Assembly (NCBI GenBank): GCA_003513495.1
Contig: DOPM01000041.1
Coordinates: 1-64,000 of the forward strand
From: Desulfosporosinus sp.
GTDB taxonomy: Bacteria; Bacillota; Desulfitobacteriia; Desulfitobacteriales; Desulfitobacteriaceae
Direction of reading: 5' to 3'
DNA length: 64,000 bases
The notes beneath the pieces are model-generated. The model was not told the DNA's origin and ran no database searches. It was given only the letters and a program-made list of their open reading frames with translations. The translations under genes and the position numbers were made by a program. Shown here piece after piece: positions 34,069-42,727 of this stretch. Every line of letters begins with the position of its first letter. Within the stretch, counting starts at the first letter, position 1.

Positions 34069-35739
34069 ATGATGTTAACCAACCACTTGAAGTATTGGCC
34101 AAAGCGCTTGGCTACGACTCTGCCAGTTCCAGAGACCAGTGTTTATGATAACCTTGCGGTATCAGCCAGAAGGTATCCTAATAAAACTGCAATTCACTAC
34201 TATAGTGGTTCCATAAAATACCGTCGCTTTAAAGAAGAAGTAGACGCCCTAGCAGGGTTATTACAACTACAACTTGGGGTAGCCAAAGGGGATAGAGTAA
34301 TACTATTCATGCAAAATTCTCCCCAGTTTATCATTGCTTACTATGCAATTCTGCGGGCCAATGCTGTGGTAGTACCAATTAATCCCATGAACATTACTGA
34401 GGAACTTGCTATTTATATTGAGGATAGTGAAGCTAAAATTGCCTTTGTAGCTCAAGAACTCTATGATCAGGTGGTTCCTTTACCACAGCGTACTCCTTTG
34501 CAGCATGTAATCGTTGTAACCTATAGTGACTATTTGGAAAAGGACTATGATCTTAAGATTCCGCCCGAAGTGTTGGTGCCTAATCGAACCTTTGCTGGTG
34601 ATGTCATTTATTGGCGAGACGCAATAGCCTTAGGGTTGGAACCTGGTCCACACTTAGTAGGTGCAGAGGACATGGCGATATTACCCTATACCTCTGGAAC
34701 AACAGGGAAACCTAAGGGGTGTGTTCATTCGCATCGAAACCTGAACACCAACACCGTTAGCTCTGCCGCTTGGCGTGACCTGACTGTCAGCAGCGTTACC
34801 TTAACGACCCTACCGCTATTTCATGTCACTGGTATGATGCACAGCATGAATGCACCCATTTTTGTCGGTAGTACCATAGTTTTGATGAGTCGCTGGAACA
34901 GAGAATTGGCGGCAACATTGGTCCAACGCCATGGTTGTACGCACTGAACCAATATTTCAACCATGGTCGTAGATTTCCTCGCTAACCCATCCTTGTCCAA
35001 CTATAATGTGAAATCTCTCATGAGTGTTGGTGGTGGAGGGGCACCTCTGCCAGAGGTAATCGGTGAAAAACTGTTTCAACTGTTAGGCACTCGTTATACT
35101 GAGGGTTATGGACTCAGTGAAACTATATCACAAACCCATATGAATCCGCCGGAACGGCCAAAATTACAGTGTATTGGAATTCCAATTTTTGATGTTGACG
35201 CAAGGGTGATAGATCCAGATACCTTGCAAGAATTAGGGCCCAACGAACAGGGAGAAATAGTCATAAATGGCCCGCAAGTGTTAAAAGAGTATTGGCGCCG
35301 ACCGGAGGAAACTAAAAAAGCCTTTATAGAACTGGAAGGTAAAAAGTTTTTACGTACTGGGGATATAGCTAGGTACGATGAGGAAGGTTATTTCTTCATG
35401 GTAGACCGGGTAAAACGCATGATTAATGCTTCTGGCTTCAAAGTCTGGCCGGCAGAAGTAGAATCCGTTTTATACAGGCATCCAGCAATTCAACAAGCCT
35501 GTGTGATTGGAATACCGGACCCACATAGAGGTGAGACCGTTAAAGCCTACGTAATCCTTAAGCAAGATGAGCGCGGTGAGTATTGCGAACAAGACATCAT
35601 TGAATGGGCTAAGGAGCATATGGCGGCTTACAAATATCCTCGTCTCGTACAATTTGTTGATAGCTTCCCTATGTCTGCCAGTGGCAAGCTTCAATGGCGT
35701 AAACTCCAAGAAGATGAACTGAAAAAGATAAAGCGTTGA
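34069..35739 (+). pseudogene. Acyl-CoA synthetase (AMP-forming) interrupted by in-frame TGA
   Basis: One continuous 556-codon frame for a long/medium-chain acyl-CoA ligase except for TGA at 34945-34947, codon 293. Before it: ATP motif YTSGTTGKPKG and LPLFHVTGMMHSM. After it, in the same frame: VGGGGAPLP, EGYGLSE, FLRTGDIARYDEEGYFFMVDR, VKRMINASGFKVWPAEVE, and catalytic Lys in MSASGKLQWRK. The TGA replaces what is commonly Trp in the family segment HWTNI, so TGG to TGA is the simplest change. ATG 34963 could start a C-terminal fragment. Start ATG has only a weak site. Confidence 0.85.
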
Positions 35740-35802
35740 ATTTACTCGTTAATTTGATGGTTTCTTGAATTAATATCAAAATAGCAGAGGAGGATTTCAG
35801 AA

Positions 35803-37011
35803 GTGAACTTAACAATGAGTCCAGATGATCAAATGTATCGAGCAAAATTTCTGAATTGGCTTAAAGAGAATATCCCTACCGAAGTTGCTTGGGCAGAAGA
35901 GGATATATCAGAAGACTGGCAAACCCAGGCGGAAATCTTTCGAAAATTCCAAAGAAAACTGTTTGATGCGGGATATGCTGGAATACATTGGCCTAAAGAA
36001 TACGGAGGGCAAAGCGGAACGTTAATGCAGCACATTATTGTAACTGAGGAGTTAAGTGCTAATTATCCATGGAAGATGTTCGACAGTCTTTCCGTGGGAT
36101 TAGTTGCACCAACGTTACTTTCACGTGGCACCGAAGAACAAAAAAAAGAATTTATTCCCAAGATCCTCTCTGGTGAGCACATATGGTGTCAGGGATTTTC
36201 AGAACCTAACGCTGGGTCAGATTTAGCTAATTTAAGTACTTCTGCAGTTCGTATGGGAGATCGATATATTGTAAATGGTCAAAAAGTATGGACAAGTATT
36301 GGGCATTTGGCAGATTATTGCATTTTAGTAGTAAGAACTGATCCCAAAGCCAGTAAGCATAAAGGTCTAAGTTATCTTCTGGTTTATATGAAGAGTCCTG
36401 GAGTTACAGTAAGGCCTATAAAACAAATAACAGGCGAAGCTGAATATAACGAGCTTTTTTTTGACAACGTTGAGGTTCCTTTAGACAGACTCGTGGGTAA
36501 AGAAAATGAGGGTTGGTTAATCGCGATAACCACCTTGATGTTTGAAAGAATTATGAATGAGGTTAGTATCTTGCCAAAGCTCCAAAAGTCCCTCGATAGG
36601 CTGATAGACCTTGCAAATAATACTATCCGTGACGGTCAGGTTATTATTAAAAACCCAGTTTATCGGCAAAAGATTGCACTGTTACAAGTAGACGTAGAAG
36701 TTATGCGCCTGAACCAGTACAGGAACCTAGCTACCCTACTAAAAGGAGAGATGCCTGGTCCAGAAGGTAGTATCGGCAAGGTATTCTGGAGTGAGTTAAA
36801 CCAACGAATGCAGGAAACCGCTTTAGAGATTATGGGTCCCTACAGTCAATTACTCAAAGGGTCGAAGTATGCTAAAGATAACGGTAAGTGGACGTTTGAT
36901 TTTTTGCGAGCTAGGGGTAATACCATTGAAGGCGGTACAACTGAAATTCAAAAGAACATTATCGGTGAACGGGTACTCGGCCTACCTAAAGATGCAGTTC
37001 GCAGAAAGTAA
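35803..37011 (+). CDS. Acyl-CoA dehydrogenase, catalytic subunit of a pair
   Basis: 402 residues, GTG start after GAGGAGG. FadE-type: WCQGFSEPNAGSDLANLST flavin motif (about 130-150) and C-terminal ARGNTIEGGTTEIQKN with the catalytic glutamate at about E376. The next gene, 14 bases on, is a second dehydrogenase lacking that residue. Such pairs form alpha2beta2 enzymes in steroid and side-chain oxidation. It probably accepts a bulkier or branched acyl-CoA from the ligase upstream. Confidence 0.9.
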   Translation: MNLTMSPDDQMYRAKFLNWLKENIPTEVAWAEEDISEDWQTQAEIFRKFQRKLFDAGYAGIHWPKEYGGQSGTLMQHIIVTEELSANYPWKMFDSLSVGLVAPTLLSRGTEEQKKEFIPKILSGEHIWCQGFSEPNAGSDLANLSTSAVRMGDRYIVNGQKVWTSIGHLADYCILVVRTDPKASKHKGLSYLLVYMKSPGVTVRPIKQITGEAEYNELFFDNVEVPLDRLVGKENEGWLIAITTLMFERIMNEVSILPKLQKSLDRLIDLANNTIRDGQVIIKNPVYRQKIALLQVDVEVMRLNQYRNLATLLKGEMPGPEGSIGKVFWSELNQRMQETALEIMGPYSQLLKGSKYAKDNGKWTFDFLRARGNTIEGGTTEIQKNIIGERVLGLPKDAVRRK

Positions 37012-37025
37012 GGAGGAGGAAATCA

Positions 37026-38162
37026 GTGGATTTTACCTTGACTATAGAACAAGAGATGTTAAGACAAAGTGCCCGAAAATTTTTGAATACAAACTTTACG
37101 AATGATTATGTTCGGGAGATGTGGGAAAACACTCAGGGCTATGAACCAGAGATGTGGACGAAAATAGCTGATCTAGGGTGGATGGGCTTGACTATCCCCG
37201 AAGAGTACGGAGGTTTAGGTCTCACTTTTCGGGACTTGGGTGTTATCTTGCATGAAATGGGACGGGTCGTTATGCCAGGACCTTTTTTCTCAACGGTAGT
37301 ATTGGCAACGGAGTTGATCAAAATGGCGGGAAGTGAAGCCCAAAGGTCTAATCTCTTAGAAAAGATTGCCTCGGGAAAGCTAATAGCCACTGTTGCCTTG
37401 TATGAAGAGGAGGTTGAGTGGGGAGCGGACGGAATCAAACTTTCAGCAACTAAAAACGGTGAAAGCTATTCTTTACAGGGGACGAAACTTTTTGTGCCAG
37501 ATGCTCATTGTGCGGATCTAATCATCGTCGCAGCACGGACTCAAAAACACGTTGACGTAAATGAGGGGATTTCATTATTCCTAGTTGATCCTCAGGCGGA
37601 AGGGGTCAAGATTGAACTTTTACCAACCATGGACCATGGAAGGAAACAGTGTGCAGTATCTTTTTTGAATACGACTGTTTCCAGTAATGAGATATTGGGG
37701 GAGGTTGGAAAAGGATGGACGATTCTAGAAAAAATGTTAACCCGGGCTAATATTGCCTTAGGTCTTGAAATGCTGGGTGGCGGTGAAAAAGTGCTGGAAA
37801 TCGCAACCGAATATTCTAAAGTCAGGGTTCAGTTTGGACAGCCCATTGGTTCGTATCAAGCGATCAAGCATAAATGCGCTGAGATGCTTTTGCAAGTAGA
37901 AAGCTCTAGATCTATCGCAGAGTATGCTGCATGGACGGTAGACGGTAACCCTCACGAAGAAAGTAAATCGGCTTCTCTTGCTAAAACCTACGTAGGGAAT
38001 ATGTATCGAAAGGCAGCTGCCGCCACGCTCCAAATACTCGGAGGTATAGGTTTTAGTTGGGAGCATGACATCCACTTATATTATAAGCGTGCGCTGGCTT
38101 CTGAAGCTATGTTTGGAGACACTGTGTTTCATCTTGAACATCTGGCTAGTCAGTGGGATTAG
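37026..38162 (+). CDS. Acyl-CoA dehydrogenase, second subunit (no catalytic Glu seen)
   Basis: 378 residues, GTG start after AAGGAGGAGG. Family fold clear: IPEEYGGLGLTFRDLGVI and LGGIGFSWEHDIHLYYKRA. The C-terminus reads SEAMFGDTVFHLEHLA where catalytic copies carry the EGT motif, so the base is missing. This fits the partner subunit of a heteromeric dehydrogenase. Spaced 14 bases from its partner. Confidence 0.88.
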   Translation: MDFTLTIEQEMLRQSARKFLNTNFTNDYVREMWENTQGYEPEMWTKIADLGWMGLTIPEEYGGLGLTFRDLGVILHEMGRVVMPGPFFSTVVLATELIKMAGSEAQRSNLLEKIASGKLIATVALYEEEVEWGADGIKLSATKNGESYSLQGTKLFVPDAHCADLIIVAARTQKHVDVNEGISLFLVDPQAEGVKIELLPTMDHGRKQCAVSFLNTTVSSNEILGEVGKGWTILEKMLTRANIALGLEMLGGGEKVLEIATEYSKVRVQFGQPIGSYQAIKHKCAEMLLQVESSRSIAEYAAWTVDGNPHEESKSASLAKTYVGNMYRKAAAATLQILGGIGFSWEHDIHLYYKRALASEAMFGDTVFHLEHLASQWD

Positions 38163-38230
38163 ATTAGAGAAAGCTGCAAGCCCAAGATCTAAAATCTAAT
38201 AATCCTTCAACGCTAATGATGGAGGGAACT

Positions 38231-39340
38231 ATGAGCGTTTTATTTGAGCCTTATCGTATTAGGAATTTAGAAATTAGAAATCGGTTTGTTCGATCTGCAA
38301 CGTATGATGGTTATGCTGAACCCAATGGTCATGTATCTGAAGGACAAATCAAGCTTTACTCTGATCTGGCTGAAGGCGGGGTCGGATTAATTATAGCGGG
38401 TATAGCCTATGTTCATCATTCTGGTCAGATATCACCATTTCAAAACTCAATCGCAGGGGATGCAGTTATATCTAGCTTTGAAAAACTAACAAGTATAGTT
38501 CATGAACGTGGTGCCAAAATTGCTCTTCAACTTTTTCACGGCGGGAGAGAAGCAAACTATGTGAAAATAAAAAATAACCTACCCCTTGCCCCGTCAATCA
38601 TTGAAAATGATCCATATTATTTAGGTCAGCATCAAGCCATAACCGAAAAAGAAATTTGGGAGATAATTCATTCCTTTGGGGACGGAGCAAAAAGAGCTAA
38701 GGAAGCTGGATTTGATGCTGTACAACTTCATGGCGCTCATGCATATTTGTTAAGTCAATTTCTTTCCACGTATACAAACCGAAGACAGGATCAATGGGGC
38801 GGAAATCTAGAAAACCGTCTTCGTTTACATTTAGAAATATATAGGGACATTAGGAAAAAAGTTGGCAAAGATTATCCAGTATTCATTAAACTTGGAGTAG
38901 AAGACGGTCTTTTGGGTGGACTAGAGTTTAATGAGGGAAAACAAGCGGCCAAACTACTAGCTGATTTTGGATTTGATTCTTTAGAAATAAGTCAAGGTTT
39001 AAGGGGAAAACGATATATTGGAACTGAATACAAAACTAATATCAATAGCATTAACAAAGAGGCTTACTATCGAAATTGGTGCCGAGAAATCAAGAACAGC
39101 ACAGATATTCCTATCATGATGGTCGGTGGTTTAAGAAGCTTTTCTCTTATGCAGGAGATTGTTGAAAATGAAGAGGCTGATCTTGTTTCGATATGCCGGC
39201 CCCTTATTTGTGAGCCAGGACTCATTAATGCCTGGAACACTAATCCAACCAAGAAAGCAAAATGTATGTCATGTAATAAATGTGTCGATGCAATTTTTAA
39301 AGGAAAGTCAATTCAATGTAAACATGGGTTTGAAAAATAA
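38231..39340 (+). CDS. Old-yellow-enzyme family NADH:flavin oxidoreductase
   Basis: 369 residues from ATG 38231, behind GGAGGG. FMN barrel motifs: LFEPYRIRNLEIRNRFVRSA, LFHGGREA, HGAHAYLLSQFLS, NRRQDQWGGNLENR, and VGGLRS. The C-terminus ends with CMSCNKCVDA and a further Cys, like the Fe-S segment of 2,4-dienoyl-CoA reductase, but the large NAD(P)-binding flavodoxin half is absent. It may reduce enoyl- or dienoyl-CoA with another electron donor. Confidence 0.85.
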   Translation: MSVLFEPYRIRNLEIRNRFVRSATYDGYAEPNGHVSEGQIKLYSDLAEGGVGLIIAGIAYVHHSGQISPFQNSIAGDAVISSFEKLTSIVHERGAKIALQLFHGGREANYVKIKNNLPLAPSIIENDPYYLGQHQAITEKEIWEIIHSFGDGAKRAKEAGFDAVQLHGAHAYLLSQFLSTYTNRRQDQWGGNLENRLRLHLEIYRDIRKKVGKDYPVFIKLGVEDGLLGGLEFNEGKQAAKLLADFGFDSLEISQGLRGKRYIGTEYKTNINSINKEAYYRNWCREIKNSTDIPIMMVGGLRSFSLMQEIVENEEADLVSICRPLICEPGLINAWNTNPTKKAKCMSCNKCVDAIFKGKSIQCKHGFEK

Positions 39341-39360
39341 GATTTGAAGACAAGCAATAA

Positions 39361-39402
39361 AAGAAGGACTAAACAGACATCTGTTTGGTCCTTCTCTCTG
39401 TT
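39361..39402 (+). terminator. Terminator after the flavin oxidoreductase gene
   Basis: AGAAGGACTAAACAGA pairs with TCTGTTTGGTCCTTCT (one G-U) around AC/A, followed by CTCTGTTTAAT. Marks the end of the P7 operon. Confidence 0.75.
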
Positions 39403-39458
39403 TAATGCGTAGATAATAAGCCTTTTCAATAATCCTCATCTATATGTTCGCATAGAAA

Positions 39459-39508
39459 TGTGCGTATATTCATACATAAATAGTCTTAAAGTGTATAGAG
39501 AGTACACA
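39459..39508 (+). promoter_or_regulatory. Candidate enhancer sites upstream of P8
   Basis: TGTATAGAGAGTACACA (39492-39508) fits TGT-N11-ACA. An 18-base relative with TGTGCG at one end and ATACA at the other (39459-39476) lies 33 bp upstream. They end 39 bp before P8. Confidence 0.5.
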
Positions 39509-39546
39509 TATTTTTAATTCATAGTCAGATATAGGTAAATAACGAA

Positions 39547-39562
39547 TGGAATAAAACTTGCA
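39547..39562 (+). promoter_or_regulatory. Sigma-54-type promoter P8 (ABC receptor 2)
   Basis: TGGAATAAAACTTGCA has GG-N10-GC spacing but GGAA in place of GGCA. AATATTC at 39584-39590 lies in the predicted leader. Confidence 0.62.
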
Positions 39563-39683
39563 TATAATAGTCAGTGTATTAATAATATTCAAATAATTCA
39601 GACTGAAAGGGGGAGACGCTATAGACATAGACAGTAACGGTTAATCACTTTTTAAGTGATAAAAAAAGAAAGAGGTGCAATAA

Positions 39684-40883
39684 ATGAACCGTAAGAATTG
39701 TATAGGATTAGTAATTACCCTAATCATACTGTTGGTTATTACAGGGTGTAGTACCAAAACTGCTCCTATTAGCACCACCTCCTCTACTAGTATGGAGATA
39801 AAGACGATTAACATCGGTTATACTGGGCCCTTAAGTGGCGGCGCTGCATTATATGGTAAAGATAATACAGATGGATTGGATATGGCTGTAGATGAAATTA
39901 ATGCCAAAGGAATGATTGTCGGTGAACAAAAGTATAAACTCAATTTAGTTAAATTAGATGACCAATACTTACCAGACAAAGCTGCGACAAATGCACGAAG
40001 ATTAAAGGCGGAGTACAATACACCTGTCATATTTACACCACACAGTGGGGGTGCTTTTGCACTTCAACAATTCAATGAAACTGATGGATTTTTGCTCGCG
40101 GCTTACACCAGCGAACCGAAAGTTACTTCGGGGGGGAATAAATTAACACTTCGAATTCCTCCCCCTTATAGTCTATATCCAGAAGAGTTCTCCAAGAAAG
40201 TAATGGGAAAATACGGTAAGAGAATTGCGTTAATTCCAACCACAAGTCAATATGGGAAAGATTGGACTGCAGTGCTCGTTCCGACCTGGGAAAAGCTAGG
40301 TGGTACTGTTGTAGCTAATAATCCAGTGGACTATAATAAAGAAGCTGATTTCAATACCTACATCAGCAAAACCTTAGATAGTAAGCCAGACGTATTGTTC
40401 GTAGGTGGGCCTTCCCAACCAACAGCTATGGTTATTAAACAAGCAAGACAACTAGGGTTCAAGGGTGGATTTTTAGTCATGGACCAAGCCAAAGTAGAAC
40501 AAATGGCTGAAGTGGTTCCTTTAGCAGAATTGGACGGAGTTGTAGGTGTTGTACCAGTCTATCTATACGAGGGTCCAGGTACAAAGGCCTTTGTGGATCG
40601 ATTCAAAGCTAAATATAATAAAATACCTGCATGGGAACCTACTTGGAACTATGAAGTCATGATGCTCGTAGCGAAAGGGATTGAAAAGTCTGGGAGCGTA
40701 ACGGATGCAACCAAGATTTTTGAAGGAATCAAAGCTTGCATGCCTTTTGATGATCCTAATCTCGTTGTTCCCTTACCTGGAGTCGATGCAGGTGGAGGCA
40801 TGTTGACAGATGGAACAGGGATCATGGTAGAAAACCAGAAATACGGCAAGCCATTCTCGATTAAAAACCCAGCGGCTAAGTAA
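39684..40883 (+). CDS. ABC transporter substrate-binding lipoprotein, receptor 2
   Basis: 399 residues, closely similar to receptor 1 throughout (shared YTGP-SGGAALYGKD, DDQY-PDKAATNARRL, ALIPTT-QYGKDW). Lipobox cysteine C22 (LLVITGC). Extracellular receptor of a LivK-type importer. Monocistronic between promoter P8 and a terminator. It probably recognises a ligand related to that of receptor 1 and shares the same transporter. RBS AAAGAGG. Confidence 0.9.
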   Translation: MNRKNCIGLVITLIILLVITGCSTKTAPISTTSSTSMEIKTINIGYTGPLSGGAALYGKDNTDGLDMAVDEINAKGMIVGEQKYKLNLVKLDDQYLPDKAATNARRLKAEYNTPVIFTPHSGGAFALQQFNETDGFLLAAYTSEPKVTSGGNKLTLRIPPPYSLYPEEFSKKVMGKYGKRIALIPTTSQYGKDWTAVLVPTWEKLGGTVVANNPVDYNKEADFNTYISKTLDSKPDVLFVGGPSQPTAMVIKQARQLGFKGGFLVMDQAKVEQMAEVVPLAELDGVVGVVPVYLYEGPGTKAFVDRFKAKYNKIPAWEPTWNYEVMMLVAKGIEKSGSVTDATKIFEGIKACMPFDDPNLVVPLPGVDAGGGMLTDGTGIMVENQKYGKPFSIKNPAAK

Positions 40884-40941
40884 TTCCGATTTCATTATTT
40901 ACAAAATCTTAGAACTAAAATAAAGACCAGAAATTTTGAAA

Positions 40942-40976
40942 GGGCGTAATGAAAATGAGTCTTTACGCCCCTTCTT
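40942..40976 (+). terminator. Terminator after receptor 2
   Basis: GGGCGTAA pairs with TTACGCCC around 13 bases, followed by CTTCTTG. Confidence 0.7.
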
Positions 40977-41013
40977 GTTGGTTGAAATATCATTCTCCAG
41001 AGATTGAAAAACA

Positions 41014-41062
41014 TGTATAGTATTTACACAAAAGTTTGAAAATTCTGTACTGATTTCATACA
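41014..41062 (+). promoter_or_regulatory. Paired enhancer sites upstream of P9
   Basis: TGTATAGTATTTACACA (41014-41030) and TGTACTGATTTCATACA (41046-41062) are two 17-mers of the TGT-N11-ACA form, exactly 32 bp apart centre to centre. The second ends 64 bp before P9. This is the clearest pair in the window. Confidence 0.6.
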
Positions 41063-41126
41063 CCAATAATATGTTTCCGAAGTCGGCATTACGTTATTTA
41101 TAGGCTTTTAAGAAGACAAATTCGAA

Positions 41127-41142
41127 TGGCATAAATCTTGCA
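41127..41142 (+). promoter_or_regulatory. Sigma-54-type promoter P9 (maoC-hbd-ligase unit)
   Basis: TGGCATAAATCTTGCA has exact geometry. Predicted start near 41153; the leader of about 190 bases includes GAATATTT at 41155 and an ATG-CCA-TAA mini-frame at 41175-41183. Confidence 0.82.
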
Positions 41143-41346
41143 ATTTATATTATCAGAATATTTAAAAAGAGGTGATGCCATAAGATTATTTACCTATTAA
41201 AACTGTTAGAATTTTATCGTGCAAAGTGGGCTATAGACCGGGAAAAAGCAAAAAATTTTAAGAAAATTATTCAGAAAATTCTAAATTAAAGAATAATGAC
41301 ATTTTTTTACTCGAATTAGATCTGTAGAAAGGAAAAGAAGCAGCCT

Positions 41347-41760
41347 ATGATTGGCAAAGAATTAATTGGCCGGGAAAGTGAGCCAGTTTTATTAAAAATA
41401 AAGCTTGAGGAAGTGCGTAGGTTCGCAGAGGCCGCAGGAATCCAGTGTAATAACCAAGTGCCTGCAACGTTTGTTGGAACTTTAATTCAGTCTAATATTG
41501 GGGGAATCGAGTTACCTATACCCGGAATGATTCATGGAGAACAAAAGATTATTTATCATCGACCACTATTTATTGGAGACAGCCTAACTTATAAGCGTCG
41601 TGTTAAGGATGTCTATGAACGCATGGGTAAGAGCGGAAAGTTAACTTTTATAGTGATTGAGACCACTGGTCATGATTTTGCAGGGGAATTGGTGTTTACC
41701 AGCAGTTCTATCTTAATAAGCCCAGTTCAAGAGGGAGAGAAATTATCAGATAACCTTTAG
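41347..41760 (+). CDS. MaoC-like dehydratase, N-terminal type (lone copy)
   Basis: 137 residues, paralogue of the protein at 1233 (same MIGKELIG opening; PGMIHGEQKI-YHR and LTYKRRVKDVYER). The catalytic hydratase-2 partner found beside the first copy is missing; an hbd gene follows instead. It may use the partner from 1628 or have another role. ATG with AAAGGAAAAG upstream. Confidence 0.78.
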   Translation: MIGKELIGRESEPVLLKIKLEEVRRFAEAAGIQCNNQVPATFVGTLIQSNIGGIELPIPGMIHGEQKIIYHRPLFIGDSLTYKRRVKDVYERMGKSGKLTFIVIETTGHDFAGELVFTSSSILISPVQEGEKLSDNL

Positions 41761-41809
41761 TATTGTTATCTTAAAAGTATAAATGGAAAAATATATCAGG
41801 AGGTTAATA

Positions 41810-42676
41810 ATGGTAATTAATGACATTAAGAAAATTTGTGTTATTGGTGCTGGTAACATGGGTCATCAAATTGCCTTATGTACAGCTTTGGCAGGCTATC
41901 AAGTAAGCTGTACTGATATTAGTCAAGAAATGTTGAATAAAGCCGAAGATTTTACACGAACTTATTTGCCCGAGCGGGTTGCCAAAGGGAAAATGCAGCA
42001 AGACCAAGCAGACCAAGCTTTAATAAATCTTCGGTTTACCCAGAATTTAGAGGAAGCTGCTGAAGATGCAGATTATGTAATTGAGGCAGCTGTAGAAATA
42101 ATGGATATTAAAAGGAAGCTTTTTGCTGAACTGGATCGAATAGCTCCACCTCATGCAATTCTAGCCACCAATAGTTCATTTATTGTCAGCTCGAAGATTG
42201 CTGATGCAACGCAGCGACCAGATAAAGTGTGCAATATGCACTTTTTTAATCCAGCCTTAGTTATGAAACTTGTTGAGGTTGTGCAGGGACCGCATACCTC
42301 CCTAGAAACCGCACAAATAACCTTGGATTTATGTGCGAAACTTGGTAAAATCGGCGTCTTGCTTAAGAAAGAAATCTATGGTTTCTTAGTGAATCGAATT
42401 TTATCGGCGCTACATCAAGAGGCCTTATTTCTGGCTGATATGGGAATTGCGAGCCCGGAAGAAATTGATCTGGCAGTAACTAATGCTTTAGGACACCCTA
42501 TGGGACCATTCCGACTCATGGATTTTACAGGTATCGATCTTTCTTATTATATCGGTATGGAACGATATCGAGAAACCCGTGATCCTAAAGATAAGCCCTC
42601 CCCCATAATTATAGAGAAATTTGCTAAAGGGGAATATGGCAAGAAAACAAAAAAAGGTTTTTATTCATATGAGTGA
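41810..42676 (+). CDS. hbd: 3-hydroxybutyryl-CoA dehydrogenase (copy 3)
   Basis: 288 residues from ATG 41810, eight bases after AGGAGG; the longer frame from 41783 adds nine residues without a site. NAD motif GAGNMGHQIA, TNSSFIVSS, catalytic NMHFFNPALVMKL. Closest in appearance to copy 1. Between the lone MaoC and an acyl-CoA ligase, behind P9. Confidence 0.93.
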   Translation: MVINDIKKICVIGAGNMGHQIALCTALAGYQVSCTDISQEMLNKAEDFTRTYLPERVAKGKMQQDQADQALINLRFTQNLEEAAEDADYVIEAAVEIMDIKRKLFAELDRIAPPHAILATNSSFIVSSKIADATQRPDKVCNMHFFNPALVMKLVEVVQGPHTSLETAQITLDLCAKLGKIGVLLKKEIYGFLVNRILSALHQEALFLADMGIASPEEIDLAVTNALGHPMGPFRLMDFTGIDLSYYIGMERYRETRDPKDKPSPIIIEKFAKGEYGKKTKKGFYSYE

Positions 42677-42727
42677 TAAAGTGGGAGCCTTAAGGATTGG
42701 ATAACTAGGAAAAGGGAGGATGAAAGG

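Noticed and set aside
34945..34947. Selenocysteine at the TGA in the acyl-CoA ligase
   Set aside because: No Cys/Sec position is known there in the family, the site corresponds to Trp, and no convincing SECIS-like hairpin was seen just after the codon.
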